Source of the DNA: Meconema thalassinum
Lineage: Eukaryota > Arthropoda > Insecta > Orthoptera > Tettigoniidae
DNA length: 64,000 bases
Direction of reading: 5' to 3'
Assembly (NCBI GenBank): GCA_946902985.2
Contig: OX336388.2
Span: 1,217,842,609-1,217,906,608, forward strand
Notes under the pieces: generated by a model
Database searches by the model: none
Told to the model about the DNA's origin: nothing
The model's input: the letters and a program-made list of their open reading frames with translations, nothing else
Part shown: positions 32,570-43,680 of the stretch, in pieces
Numbering within the stretch: position 1 is the first letter of the stretch
How the letters are laid out: each line of letters starts with the position of its first letter
Program-made: the position numbers and the translations under genes

Positions 32570-35300
32570 TGAACCCTTGCAAAGAAGCTTATGAGACTCA
32601 GTTTCGGTGGGTGTAACAGTCCATTTCGTAAGTTGTTGTTAAAGCGCTTCATTGACATGCAGGGTAACATATAACAAAATAACATGCAGGAAAAAGTGAA
32701 GCCGGGGTTAAAACAAATGAATTTAATGACAGATCAGCTATTTACAAATGAAATCAACAAACAAAAATCCCAAAATGACTCCCACTGAATAAAATTAACT
32801 TGCCAAAAACTAGGCCTAATCTCAGGAGAGATTATTAATCGGACCAAATGTCCCAAAAATCTGCAATGACAATATGTGACGTGTGTGCTGTTCTACATGC
32901 TTAACGATGAGTACAATTGAATGCATGATTCGCCATCCTCCGGATAAACTTTCAGAAGACGAATCCGCATTGCTTAGAGCTAGACAGACGCGGGGAACAA
33001 CTATACACAACTTAAAACTAAACCGACACTTCCTATACTAAAATAAACAACAAATAATTTCCGCTTGAGATTGGAATCACGAACTGCCGTAGCAAAACAT
33101 TACTGCCTAAAATTAGGACTTCTCAAAAATCAACACAAGTAAGTTAACACGTGACCAACAAAAGAAAACACATATGACCGCCGTCATTTTTACAAGTAAA
33201 ACACAACTACACCACACGGGTGTCACACACTAACAAACATGAACTGAGTCATAGAAATCACTAGGCTCACGGCCAACATTTACATCATTAACACAAATAT
33301 TTCATCCATACGACATGCAATAATTCGTAACAAACGTGGCGAACTCCCCAATTAATTATGGTCCAAATAACCATCACAAAAGAACAGGTTTGCTAATGAT
33401 AGCTTAAAAGGGGTCAGTCGGACAACAGGACTGCCTAACAAAATAAGTCACCGAGGCTAGACGGGCGCTAAGTGGAAATCTGCACATCTGTCAACCCACG
33501 TGTCAATAACCTTGAGCTCCCAAGGCACGGGATCGAGTCTCGAAGAAGCGTGCCCCAAAGCACAATATATACGTGTGTGTGTGTCAGAACAAAATATATC
33601 GCAGCATTTCCCCTAGGAAATCCAAGAATCAGCATTGGACAAGGTACAGTAGCATCCTCGGAGCACCCTGCCTTTCCATCAAAAATACAACAACAGCTAA
33701 TATGAGGGCGGTAGCACCATCTACCCATCTTCACGAAGAATCAAAACACACACTTGACACAAGAACACACACAGAATCACACGTATGGGTTTGACAGAAA
33801 CCTGAAATAAAATGACATAAATATTTTTCCACCAGCTCGCGCTTCCGTTCTAGTCTGTGACTAACCAACCTGAAAAGGACTCAAAAAAAATCTAAAAATA
33901 TTAGAACTAAGGTGTTCTACACTTACATCTTAATTTGTTGCGCTCGACAACCCTAGTATGATTAATAACCTGTTCATCAAACATCTTACAAAATTACCTC
34001 CCTTTCCTATCAAAAATATGAACTTTAATAAAGCACCACATATCGAATGTAACGAGTTTCGCATCCGCATGGATAAAATCACGTACACGCGCCGTGTACG
34101 CTAAATATGACTCCAAAGAAAAATATACAACAAACAACTTTGGCCACGCGCCAACGTACATTTAAAAACAAGTGTCGGTGCACACAAAAAAAATTCTAAA
34201 CAAGAAAAAGAATAAATGAACTATTTACAAAGTTCCCCCAAATCAATTTTTGTACATCACCGTATCAGCTTGCAGAACATATAACCTCCGCCCCGGCTCA
34301 TTTCCCTACGGGAAATTAGCCCTCCATCGATGACGTCGTCGAAGCGATGTTCATCAATCCGTCTCCTGACCAAACGTCGGACATCTTGGCATAGTCTCTT
34401 GGACAGAAATGTTCAATGTTAATAAAAATTGCCTGGCTATAATCGCTGTGAGTTACTACTTTCACTCACGATATGTCCTATGCGATTAATGTTCGAAGAC
34501 TTTCCCTAGCTTAGCATTCGCTTACACACGCACAATTATCACTTGAAAAATATACAATACAAAATTTACACAAATTATACACTTTAAACACATCGTCACT
34601 GGCTTGAAAAACATGACTGTCTCGCAGTCGTTATCTCGCTAGATATCTCCACTGCTCCGCGTGAACCTTGCTCGCTATGAGCACAAACAGTTGTCACTGG
34701 TATGATAATTAATAGCGGTAAATCGCGACGCAGACTGGCGTGACCTTAGCTCACCAGAGCTCAAAACAGTTGTCTTCGAAACAGCTTCTCCTCGATCAAT
34801 TTATTGGAAACTGACAGACTGAGGTGGAGTGGGGAGAATTAAGAAAATATTCTAGAGTTTTCATCTCCCAAACTTGGGACTAGTATCAATCTTCATCATT
34901 TTATTCAAACGTCTCAGCGCGCTTATGCGGAGTTATTTCGGATCGGCGGTTCTTTAGATATGCGTTCCCGCGCCTTTTTTTTAGAGGGTACGCCACCCAT
35001 CGCGTGGTTTTGGCGTGGTCTCATCTGATTGGGTGATTCAATCCTAGGTCGGTTGAAACTCACTCGTGATCATCCCCTAATGACTCCAATTTTGGTGCGC
35101 GTTGTTACACAATTTCTCCTTGAACTCGGCTTACTCGGTCGTCTACAAGAATAACTACCAAGCCTGCCTCTGTGGTAATCATTGCAACACACTGACTTGG
35201 CTTCCCCCTTTGTCAGTTTCCACATGTACTGCCTGGGCCTCAATAATAATAATAATAATAAATCATGAATACTTATTCATCGCAGATTAATAAGGGTTCA
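32570..35300. mobile_element. Unidentified 2.73-kb insert with TGAACCCTT ends
   Basis: It starts TGAACCCTT and ends AAGGGTTCA, flanked by ATAT (32566-32569 and 35301-35304). Helitron copy 2 shows the empty site (GTGTATATTATGAGG). The TG...CA ends and short duplication suit a solo LTR. The 9-bp inverted ends could instead be a TIR. No long frame or domain is recognised. It includes an (AAT)n stretch at about 35240-35260. Confidence 0.65.
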
Positions 35301-35814
35301 ATATTATGAGGTGAAAGGGGTGAAAAGTGGGGGTGTATCTCTTAAACGACATAGGCGAGGAGTTTGGAACTCAGCCGAAAAAAATGAGCATAAAAAATAA
35401 CTAAACAGGTGTTTGACCGTTTTTTCATAAATTCAATTTAAGGGGCCCATGGGGAGGGGTGAAATTATGGGGGTGGGGGTGGAAACGTAATATGTCTGTG
35501 TGTAAACTTATACATGGCCTATGTTGTAGACAATAACACATTACATCTTTTTTGTCTCTTGCTATTTCATCATACGACGAATACTTACGGAGTTATTAAT
35601 GATTTTGTACTTTTTGGCCGGAATTTTCAAAGTCCCAGGAATGACATAAAAATTGATTCGAATGAAATTTCAAAAAATAGTTTTTTAAATACTTTTATTA
35701 TATTTTTCACGTCTTTTAGGGTCCAAAACCAACATGATATTTTGATGTTTTTTTTCGTCCCATGCATTTTTGGTTTCAGGTGATAGAATTATTCTCCACT
35801 AGGACCCATGCTTA

Positions 35815-36723
35815 TCTACTATATAAAGCTCAAATACCACTCACTCACTGACTGATTCATTCATAACGAAATCTCTGAAACCACCGAACGGATTGGAATG
35901 AAATTTGGAATCCAGCTTCCTCAAGGGCCGCAAACACCCACTAAGGAAGGATTTTTGGATATTCAGGTTCTAAAGGGGTGTTAAGGGGGTAGACCTGCAT
36001 TTCATTGAATAGCAATATTTCCCGATTGGTTTCATTGGGGGATGTGATACTCGGCATATAAACTCAGCACAAAAAATAAGAAGACACGTGTCTGAGGGTT
36101 TTTCGACGTGGTGTATATTATGAGGTGAAAGGGGTGAAAAGTGGGGGCTGAAGGATTCCTAACGGAGCGTGTATCTCTTAAACGACATAGGCGAGGAGTT
36201 TGGAACTCAGCCGGAAAAAATGAGCATAAAAAATAACTAAACAGGTGTTTGACCGTTTTTTCATAAATCCAATTTATGGGGCCCATGGGGAGGGGTGAAA
36301 TTATGGGGGAGAGGGGGAAACGTAATATGTCTGAGTTTAAAATTATACATGGCCTATGTTGTAGACAATAACACATTACATCTTTTTTGTCTCTTGCTAT
36401 TTCATTATACGACGAATACTTACGGAGTTATTAATGATTTTGTACTTTTTGGCCGGAATTTTCAAAGTCTCAGGAATGACATAAAAATTGATTCGAATGA
36501 AATTTCAAAAAATAGTTTTTTTTAATACTTTTATTATATTTTTCACGTCTTTTAGGGTCCGAAACCAACATGATATTTTGATGGTTTTTTTTTCGTCCCA
36601 TGCATTTTTGGTTTCAGGTGATAGAATTATTTACCACTAGGACCCATGCTTATCTATCTATTTAACTAATGTTATAACAGGATTCCAAATGTTATTGCGG
36701 GCGAAGCCGCTGGTAACAGCTAG
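35815..36723 (+). mobile_element. Helitron copy 2, complete
   Basis: It is a 909-bp unit with intact TC...CTAG termini. It differs from copy 1 by a ~22-bp segment (CTGAAGGATTCCTAACGGAG region, about 36148) and scattered bases. Confidence 0.85.
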
Positions 36724-37972
36724 TAATTTATATAATGAGATATTATAGTACTAAATTTGTGTTGTTTTTTTGTTCAAAAATTTTGGACTTTTAAATTCCT
36801 ACTACTGGGAAGAATTATGCAATCAAGAATTCCATACGCAGGTTTCGTAATATAGCTGTGATACATATACCATACACATTTTGTTAAATTTGGTAGAATA
36901 TTATGGGAGAAAAATGGGATTTATATGTAAAATTTCAATTGGCGGGAAAATTAAAGCAAAGTTCAAGTGACGTTATCTTCCTACCTAATGCATGGATTTT
37001 CACGAAACTTTGTGGGAATGTCACCCAAACAAAAGTAGAGATATCACAAACATTTGTTTCATATACAATTAATAGTTTTTCCAATTTTTTTTAATATTTC
37101 TTTTTTGCAATTTTTAATTCCAGTTTTTTCATAGATTTCAAATGACATGTTAATGGAAATTTGGAATTAGGTAGATAATACTTGTTTAAAAAACACTACG
37201 TATCGATTTTTTTTGTGGAAATAATTTATATAATGAGATATTATAGTACTAAATTTGTGTAATATTTTTTGTTCAAAAAGTTTGGACTTTTAAATCCCTA
37301 CTACTGGGAAGAATTCTGCAATCAAGAATTCCATTCGCAGGTTTCCTAATATAGCTGTGATACATGTACCATACAAATTTTTTTACATTTGGCAGAATAT
37401 TATGGGAGAAAAATGGGATTTAAATGTAAAATTTCAATTGGCGGGAAAATTAAAGCAAAGTTCAAGTGACGTTATCTTCCTACCTAATGCATGGATTTTC
37501 ACGAAACTTTGTGGGAATGTCACCCAAACAAAAGTAGAGATATCACAAACATTTGTTTCATATACAATTAATAGTTTTTCCAAAAAAAAAAAATTTAAAA
37601 TTTTAATTCCATTTTTTTCCCCATAGATTTCAAATGACATGTTAATGGAAATTTGGAATTAGGTAGACAATACTTCTTTAAAAACACTATGTATCGATTT
37701 TTCATCAAATCATTTATATAATGAGATATTATAGTACTAAATTTGTGTAATTTTTTGTTCCAAAATTTTGGACTTTTAAATCCCTACTACTGGGAAGAAT
37801 TCTGCAATCAAAAATTCCATTTGCTGGTTTCTTAATATAGCTGTGATACATATGCCAGACAAATTTTGTTACTTTTGGCAGAATATTATGGGAGAAAAAT
37901 GGGATTTAAATGTAAAATTTCAATTGGCGGGAAAATTAAAGCAAAGTTCAAGTGACGTTATCTTTCTGATCC

Positions 37973-38632
37973 ATTACCTATGTCACCAGAATCGTATATT
38001 TTTCCTTCCTTTTGTTTCTTAGCAGCTTCTGTACGAATATTGGTAATTCTGGAAGCTTGTCTAGTATCTTCATGCACAAATACAAGAGGTTACTTGCGCA
38101 CGAACTTCACAAAAGTAAACAGACAGGCTACCGCCACAGAACTCGCAAGAAGGAAGAAACATACACGAATAACAAAACTTATAGTTGTCGGCATATTGTA
38201 GTGACATCAGGAATACCAATACAATGTTGCTCAATGACAGTAGAGTCAAGTACTGAAATATTAGTCCTTAGGAGGCTTCATTCAGAATCATGGTAGATCT
38301 TACAGCTCGATTCTGTAGAAATATATGCGGGAGGGGGGTGGCAGTTGGCCCAGCCCCGGGATGCGTAATTGCAAAGAACAGGGATATTTTATTGATTTGA
38401 TTGAATGAAAACATGACAATGACATCATAAATAAACTAACAAGCAGTTCAGCAGATGCCACGCCCATTTCTGCTGTGTGCAGACTGACAAACAAAGCATT
38501 ATTAAGGTGATAAATTGTTTGAATTTAACGGAATAACTTTGTGACAAGAAAGAAGAAACCCAATCCTTTCAATTTGTCATAAAAAAACACCAAAATGAAC
38601 AAAATATCGCCTTTTATCTCCGGAGTGTCGCC
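37973..38632. other. Right end of the TTAA element
   Basis: About 660 bp ending in the right TIR. A minus-strand frame near 37990-38080 reads FVHEDTRQASRITNIRTEA, then AKKQKEGKIYDSG, which could be a relic of a coding region. I cannot name it. Confidence 0.4.
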
Positions 38633-38636
38633 TTAA

Positions 38637-39762
38637 CAGAAAGACGTAAAGGGCAGCGAAAGACCATTACTTCGGGATGAGCATGGCTGCATTCAGTCGA
38701 GCATGGATGATATCCATCAAATTGGTGCAAAGTATTTTTTTCTTCGACGTCCAACAAAATAGTGAGCAATCAGATGGGAGCTTACATCAAAACCTACCCA
38801 GACTGACCGCAGAGGATGGCTCTATTCTGGCAAGTGGTATTACCTCGGCGGAGATTTTCACAGCACTACGCCAAACTCAACGTCACTGCTCTCCTGGTCC
38901 TGATGGAATACCATATGAATTATATCAATTAATGTGGAAGATACTAGGAGAAGATCTCCTTAAAATTTACCAGGAGATTATGAGAAACCCACAAATCATA
39001 ACTGAAGAATTTTCTGCTTGAATTATTATTTTAATTCCGAAGATCAGAAGACCACTTGGAATGGAGGATTTCAGACCTAGCACACTTCTCAATACAGATT
39101 GCAAAATCTTCACAAAAATCATAGCATCCCGAATCAAACCGCAACAGCTACAAATTATAGGGCAGTGGCAATCCTGTGCGACTCCAGGAAAAAATATCAT
39201 CTCGAACTTGTTGGTGTTAAGCAATATTATTATTCTACGTGAGAAAACTTCACCTAATCTTCCCCCTACGACACTCGTCAGTCTCGATTTTCAAAAGGCC
39301 TCTAGAATAATCATTAATGGACATCTCACATCGAAAATACCCATCCGTAAATCTGTTCATCAAGAATGCCCACTTTCTATGATCCTGTTCATCATAGCAC
39401 TGGAACCCTTCCTCCGGAGGATAAACCAGAATGTAACAGGTCTGACTATCAATGAGAAGAAAGTGGCAGTACGAGCATATGCCGATGATCAGCAAACAGC
39501 TGGATTCCAAGTCAATCCAACAAAGTGTGGAATGATGTTGCTTGGGCAACATCCGTTACCCACACCTACTCTATCATTCCCTATTGTGCAAAAGTTGAAG
39601 ATTTTGGGAATTATTTTCCAGAACAAATTTCAAGATATGATTAGTGAAAACTGGGCGATGGTAATCAATAAAGTGAGGCATACCTTATTCCAGCAACATA
39701 CCAGGTCCCTCAATCTCATACAGAAAGTATGGCACATTAAGGCTAAATGTCCCGATTTTTAG
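38637..39762 (+). pseudogene. LINE reverse transcriptase (L1/Tx1-like), internally deleted
   Basis: Frames give CSPGPDGIPYELYQLMWKIL, GMEDFRPSTLLNTDCKIFTK, motif A start VSLDFQKA, then directly SRIIINGHLTSKIPIRKSVH, motif B QECPLSMILFIIALEP, motif C YADD, and GFQVNPTKCGMMLL. About 50 residues between motif A and SRIII and about 30 after YADD are missing compared with typical L1/Tx1 RTs. There is a TGA at 39018-39020. It continues the ORF2 interrupted at 28498. Confidence 0.82.
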
Positions 39763-40339
39763 TTTGTAATTCTGACACCACGTAGCAGCACCAAAGTGAG
39801 ACATTTTCTTTTTTAAGTTTTCCCTTGAACGGAAGCTCGTATTTGCGATCTGAAAACCACTATGCATACTGGAGTGCAATAGAATTGATAATAATTCAAT
39901 GCATTTTCCAATATGTGAAAAACAAGAGAGTTACTAGCAGTTTTTTATATTTCTACTTAAAATATGAAAAGAAAAGAAAAACTGGTAATACGAAAATGGA
40001 GATTTATTTCCTGATTCCAATGCATTTTTCAGAAATAAAATCTGGTGAATGGAATAGTCAGCATTTGTTTGGGAATTGTTCTTAAAAGGGTGATAGGAGT
40101 AGCGGCGCGGCTTCACAAGATCTCTTGCGCAAGGAAAATGATGAACACGCCGAGTTGTCGAATATTGTAGTTTGGCGAGTTACATGTACAAGTGCCTAGG
40201 CATGGTACAATATCTGAGCAATAAAATTATAATAGTGTCATGCTTATGTAACGTTGACACAATGTGTTTGTACAGATACCTTTCCTACTTCCTCAAACAT
40301 CCTCAAACATTCTCGTTGTTGTTTTTGTTCTTGTTGATA
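39763..40339. other. Unassigned AT-rich DNA
   Basis: No gene or element recognised. Confidence 0.5.
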
Positions 40340-40560
40340 ATAATACATTGTAGGGGCTTGGGACATCATGGTCATCAGTCCCATGTAGTTGATTATGTGT
40401 GTTACTCTATTGGAGTCAGGGATGGGGCAGGTGCCCTGAGTCTTCAAGTAAGGTACTATCTCGGCATTTACCTGGAGGAAGTGTGGAAAAACCTGGGAAA
40501 CACAAGACACAACTGAACTTCAGTTGCAACCACAATGGTAGGTTGATTGACAGGTGTTGA
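40340..40560. repeat. SINE-like repeat
   Basis: Contains GTAGGGGCTTGGGACATCAT, CTATCTCGGCATTTACCTGG and AGGAAGTGTGGAAAAACCTG. These phrases resemble those in the SINE-like block at 10256-10545. No clear A/B boxes. Confidence 0.4.
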
Positions 40561-40973
40561 ACTAGTCGATGAGAGATGTTTGACTGATGACATTTTCCTA
40601 GGGAAAAAAATCATAAAATAAGGAATTTCTGAATGGCAATAAACATCTGCTGTAAGAAACAGTGCTTCAGTTCCTTACCTTTTCTTTCGCTCAATACGCC
40701 AATTCACAAGCTCTGCTGGGACTTTTCTTCGTTTTCTGTGAGCGTACAAAGGAAGTGAATATTTATGCAGAAAGCTTGCACATAGAGAACATGGAGCTTG
40801 ACTGTCGTCAGTATTTACGGAGACCAATTTTCCATCTTCAGAATGGCTAAGTCTTACTTTCCCACACAACGCATTGTTTCCATTTGAATTCGAACTTGCT
40901 TCTTGAATAAGGTTGTCACTGAATAGTTCGTGATCTTGTACTCTTACACTTATATATTACAAATAAAAAAACG

Positions 40974-41085
40974 AAACCCGTGGTGCGACAGCCCAAGAAG
41001 GGCCTAGGCCTACCAAGCAACTGCTGTTCAGCCATGCAGCCTGCAGATTGTGGGGTGACGTTTAGTCATCCACCTCGCACAGATA
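40974..41085. repeat. Fragment of the 8145-8393 SINE family
   Basis: AAGGGCCTAGGCCTACCAAG, AGCCTGCAGATTGTGGGG and TGACG match the body of the SINE inside the MULE relic. The tRNA-like head is missing. Confidence 0.7.
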
Positions 41086-41470
41086 AAATATAAGTGAAAT
41101 CAAAACTGCTCAGTTCGGTACTTTATGGATTCTCTAATGCAAGCGTAAATAAATATGTTGTTGTTGTTTCTTATTGTAACGTGTTTTTCGAGGGGTTTTT
41201 ATGCAACTGGCATAAGTCAGTAGGAAGCCATTCTATATTTATTTACGCGGCAAATTGTTCAGCCAAGAGAATTTTCATGTTAATTTATTATTATTATTAA
41301 TTTATTATAATTATTATTAAGATATTTTCGGAGCATTTTATAAAAATTATAAGCATACAGATAGGTTTTCTATGTCTTAGAAAACGCTATCAAGCAAATT
41401 ATTACGAACGACAATATCATAGAAAATTATGTGATTGCGGAATTTTACGGAGTTTTCGTCAGTTAGGGTA
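41086..41470. other. Unassigned AT-rich DNA
   Basis: TTATTA-type simple sequence near 41290; no gene seen. Confidence 0.5.
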
Positions 41471-42464
41471 TATCGAGAGACGTGACTCACTGGGAATTCA
41501 AGTACACGCTTAATCTTGTCGGGAAGGATGACGCAATCCTGGGTCGCAGCGTCAAGGAAAGGCGAATAGTTGAAACGGAACCCTCCCGCCGAGTGTAATG
41601 ACCCAGAGAAGGGGAGTATAGCGCGTGGGGTGCAGCCAATCAGTGGAGACCACGCAAGCTAGAAGTCGGATGAAGAGTGGGGGAGCCGACGGGTGCATAT
41701 ATCGTTCGACGCGCCGTGGAACGAGGACAATCTGTGTAGTTCTTGCCGAGTGTGGTTATACGCGGGAGTCGCTCCGATGTTCCGTGGAACGAGGACTATC
41801 TGTGTAGAACTTAACGAGTACGTTTGCACGCGGGAGTCGTTCCGATGTTCCGTGGAGTGGAGGACTAACTTTTGTAAAACTTAACCAGTGTGATTGTACG
41901 AGTGTTTGGGTCCGATGTACGGACCAGAGAATCTTCAAATCTAGCAGTATATCATCAAACATCGACGAGATGACGACGTCCAGGAGACTGTGGGAAGCAC
42001 ACAGCATCATCCAGTACGAGGGAAATGCTTTGGCAATTTCCCGTGGTAAGCGCAAATGACGCAGAAATACGCAATCTCTCGTTTCTCTTTGTTTTATATT
42101 CTATAATTCAGTAACTTCATAGCTTGGGAATAAGAGTAAAATCAATAATTTATCAGACTCCGTTTTCACGTAATTTTCTATCGGTAATATTAAAATCACA
42201 ACACTCCAATTTAAATTTTAAACTTATTATTATTATTAATTTTGCTATACTTGTTTTATATAATAAATTCAATTCTTTCACAATGCAATCTTTGCTTTCA
42301 GTAGGTAGCATTAGATATAGACCAATTCCTTCTCCTGATACAATTGTTTGTTGGGTTAATGATCAAATCATACCACGATCTGAGTGAATAGAGTCTTGAA
42401 GGTGTTCTGCCAGAGCTAGACGTTGTTAAATACAAATTTAGATTTCAACATTGCATTGAGGTCT
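41471..42464 (+). promoter_or_regulatory. Possible LTR or promoter with 68-bp repeats
   Basis: CCGTGGAACGAGGAC-type units start at 41714, 41782 and 41850 (period 68 bp) with a decaying fourth part to about 41925. Just upstream, GTGCATATATCGTTCGACGC looks like a TATA box with a downstream start region. The whole could be the U3-R-U5 of an LTR preceding the PBS-like sequence at 42468. No second LTR is seen. Confidence 0.35.
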
Positions 42465-42622
42465 TGGCGCCCATTAAAACAACATAGCTTAGGCAAAGGT
42501 AAACAGTTACATTTATCTCCCAACAGTTAGGGGCAGTCAAACCGTTACAATTGTCGCTACCAACATGGGCATTAATAACCGTTACACTTGTCGCTCAACG
42601 TGAGGGTTAGCGAAAACGTTAC
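42465..42622 (+). repeat. Primer-binding-site-like sequence and ~40-bp repeats
   Basis: TTGGCGCCCATT at about 42467 resembles an LTR-element primer-binding site. Three related ~40-bp units follow, each with GTTACA then a CCCAACAGTTAGGGG, ACCAACATGGGC or CTCAACGTGAGGG core. It is cut by a minus-strand LINE at 42630. Confidence 0.4.
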
Positions 42623-42629
42623 ATTATGG

Positions 42630-43269
42630 CTAGCCCGGATTCCAATCCATCTGCTTTCTTGCATTCCAATCGAGTTGTGTGAGGTTTCCTGAAGTTCTAG
42701 CAGTCACATCAAGTTTGTTGCAATGTAGCAGGTGCCCCTTATCCATTTTACTTCCAGGTTCGTGACAAAGAGTGCATTTTTCAGATCTCAGGATATTGAT
42801 TCGTTTCAGATGAGCTGCAAGGCAGTCATGGCCAGTGTTAAGTCTGAAGAAGGCTACAGCTTCTCTTCTTGGTGTTAATTTATATTGATCCCATTTAGCA
42901 TCTATGTCCTTCCATAATTTGGTTTCTGCTGTTTTCTTTCCCATTTCTTCATACCTGTTTTTGATAGTATTTTTCAAAATCCTTTTTGCTGACATAAAAT
43001 CAGTCTGACAGGTTGTTGTAATGTGTTACCTTTTTTTTGCTGTCTGCCTCTTCATTACCTGCTATTCCAACATGAGAAGGGATCCACTGAAATGAGATCT
43101 GTTTGTGGAGTCTTCGAAGGGTTTTTATCATACAAAATATTTCTTTCAGTTCTTTGAGGCTTATAATTTGACGAGACGGCTTGGATGGCTGCTTTTGAAT
43201 CTGTATTGATAACACATTTTTGATAATCATTGTTTCTGCATAATAAATGTTGTAGTGCATTAATTTCAA
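42630..43269 (-). pseudogene. LINE RNase H and C-terminal domain fragment
   Basis: The minus-strand frames give INTDSKAAIQAV, ISFQWIPSHVGIAGNEEAD, AVAFFRLNTGHDCLAAHLKR, CTLCHEPGSKMDKGHLLHC. The Asp in NTDSKAA and the one in EEAD fit RNase H active-site positions. The second part is the CX2C...H...C tail usual in I/Jockey/R1-type LINEs. Frameshifts lie near 43200 and in the A-run at about 43030. RT and endonuclease are absent. Confidence 0.82.
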
Positions 43270-43680
43270 ATATAAACTAGGGAAAAAATCTTATGTGTGT
43301 GTAGAGTTTTTTTTAGGGCTTGGCTTCCTTTTCTTGGTACAGTACTTGGTCGCAATCTCCCCTGGGATTTAGTGGTATGTCCTTGAATCAGGGCTGGCAT
43401 GCGAGACGAAATGCATGGCTGTGGGGGCAAAAATATTTTAATTTCGCCGTGAGCGCGATACTCGGGATCTAAATGATAATTGACACGTAGGAAGGTAGGG
43501 GGTGGAACTTACCTTGTCTTCAGAGTCCGCACTCACTGCAACACACCTTCAGCAAATATACCCCAACAGAAGAAAACCTAAAGATGAAGGAAGGTAAAGA
43601 GGAGGAAACCCACAGACTTGCCTACAGATGCCGCCTCGTAACCTACAGAACTACCACCATCGAAATAATGCCACTAGTTA
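43270..43680. other. Unassigned spacer
   Basis: No gene or clear element; mixed composition. Confidence 0.5.

Larger units (their letters stand above)
32277..36723 (+). mobile_element. Tandem Helitron pair (non-autonomous)
   Basis: Copy 1 starts TCTACTATATAAAGCTC at 32277. The same start recurs at 35815 (copy 2), where copy 1 breaks off before its 3' end. The shared 3' end has a GC-rich hairpin GCGGGCGAAGCCGC, then TGGTAACAG and terminal CTAG at 36720-36723. The host reads AAA^TAA across the insertion, as expected for Helitron insertion between A and T. No Rep/helicase frame exists. Copy 1 is itself split by a 2.7-kb insert. Short frames shared by both copies (about 35514 and 36295) are incidental. 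Confidence 0.88.
28534..37972 (+). repeat. Three tandem ~495-bp units inside the TTAA element
   Basis: Unit 1 is scattered by insertions (28534-28634, 32125-32276 and 36724-36982). Unit 2 is 36983-37481 and unit 3 is 37482 to about 37972. Each starts ACCTAATGCATGGATTTTCA and includes ACAAACATTTGTTTCATATA, CAAATGACATGTTAATGGAA and GGCGGGAAAATTAAAGCAAA. Units are very similar by eye, so the array is young or homogenised. Confidence 0.9.
28503..38632. mobile_element. TTAA-flanked TIR element (piggyBac-like target) hosting many insertions
   Basis: TTAA at 28499-28502 and 38633-38636 flanks inverted ends GGCGACACTCCTGAGATAAA (left) and its complement (right) with one mismatch in 20 bp. TTAA duplication is the hallmark of piggyBac-type transposition. 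Without later insertions the element would be about 2.2 kb: a 31-bp left end, three ~495-bp tandem repeats and a ~660-bp right end. No transposase is recognised. A LINE and a tandem Helitron pair inserted into repeat unit 1. Confidence 0.85.
24172..39762 (+). mobile_element. L1/Tx1-like LINE, shattered by nested insertions
   Basis: ORF1 (from about 24172), an APE endonuclease (about 27417-28250), an RT linker (to 28498) and the RT (38637-39762) lie on one strand in LINE order. Removing the TTAA element (28503-38632) and one TTAA rejoins the linker: HIL, then TERRKGQRKTIT. After one frameshift this continues RDEHGCIQSSMDDIHQIGAK. Continuity across a 10.1-kb gap is the main evidence that this is one element. 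Confidence 0.8.

Noticed and set aside
35514..36525. Similar short frames (MAYVVDNNTLHL...) in both Helitron copies
   Set aside because: They reflect duplicated non-coding Helitron sequence; no Rep or helicase motif is present.
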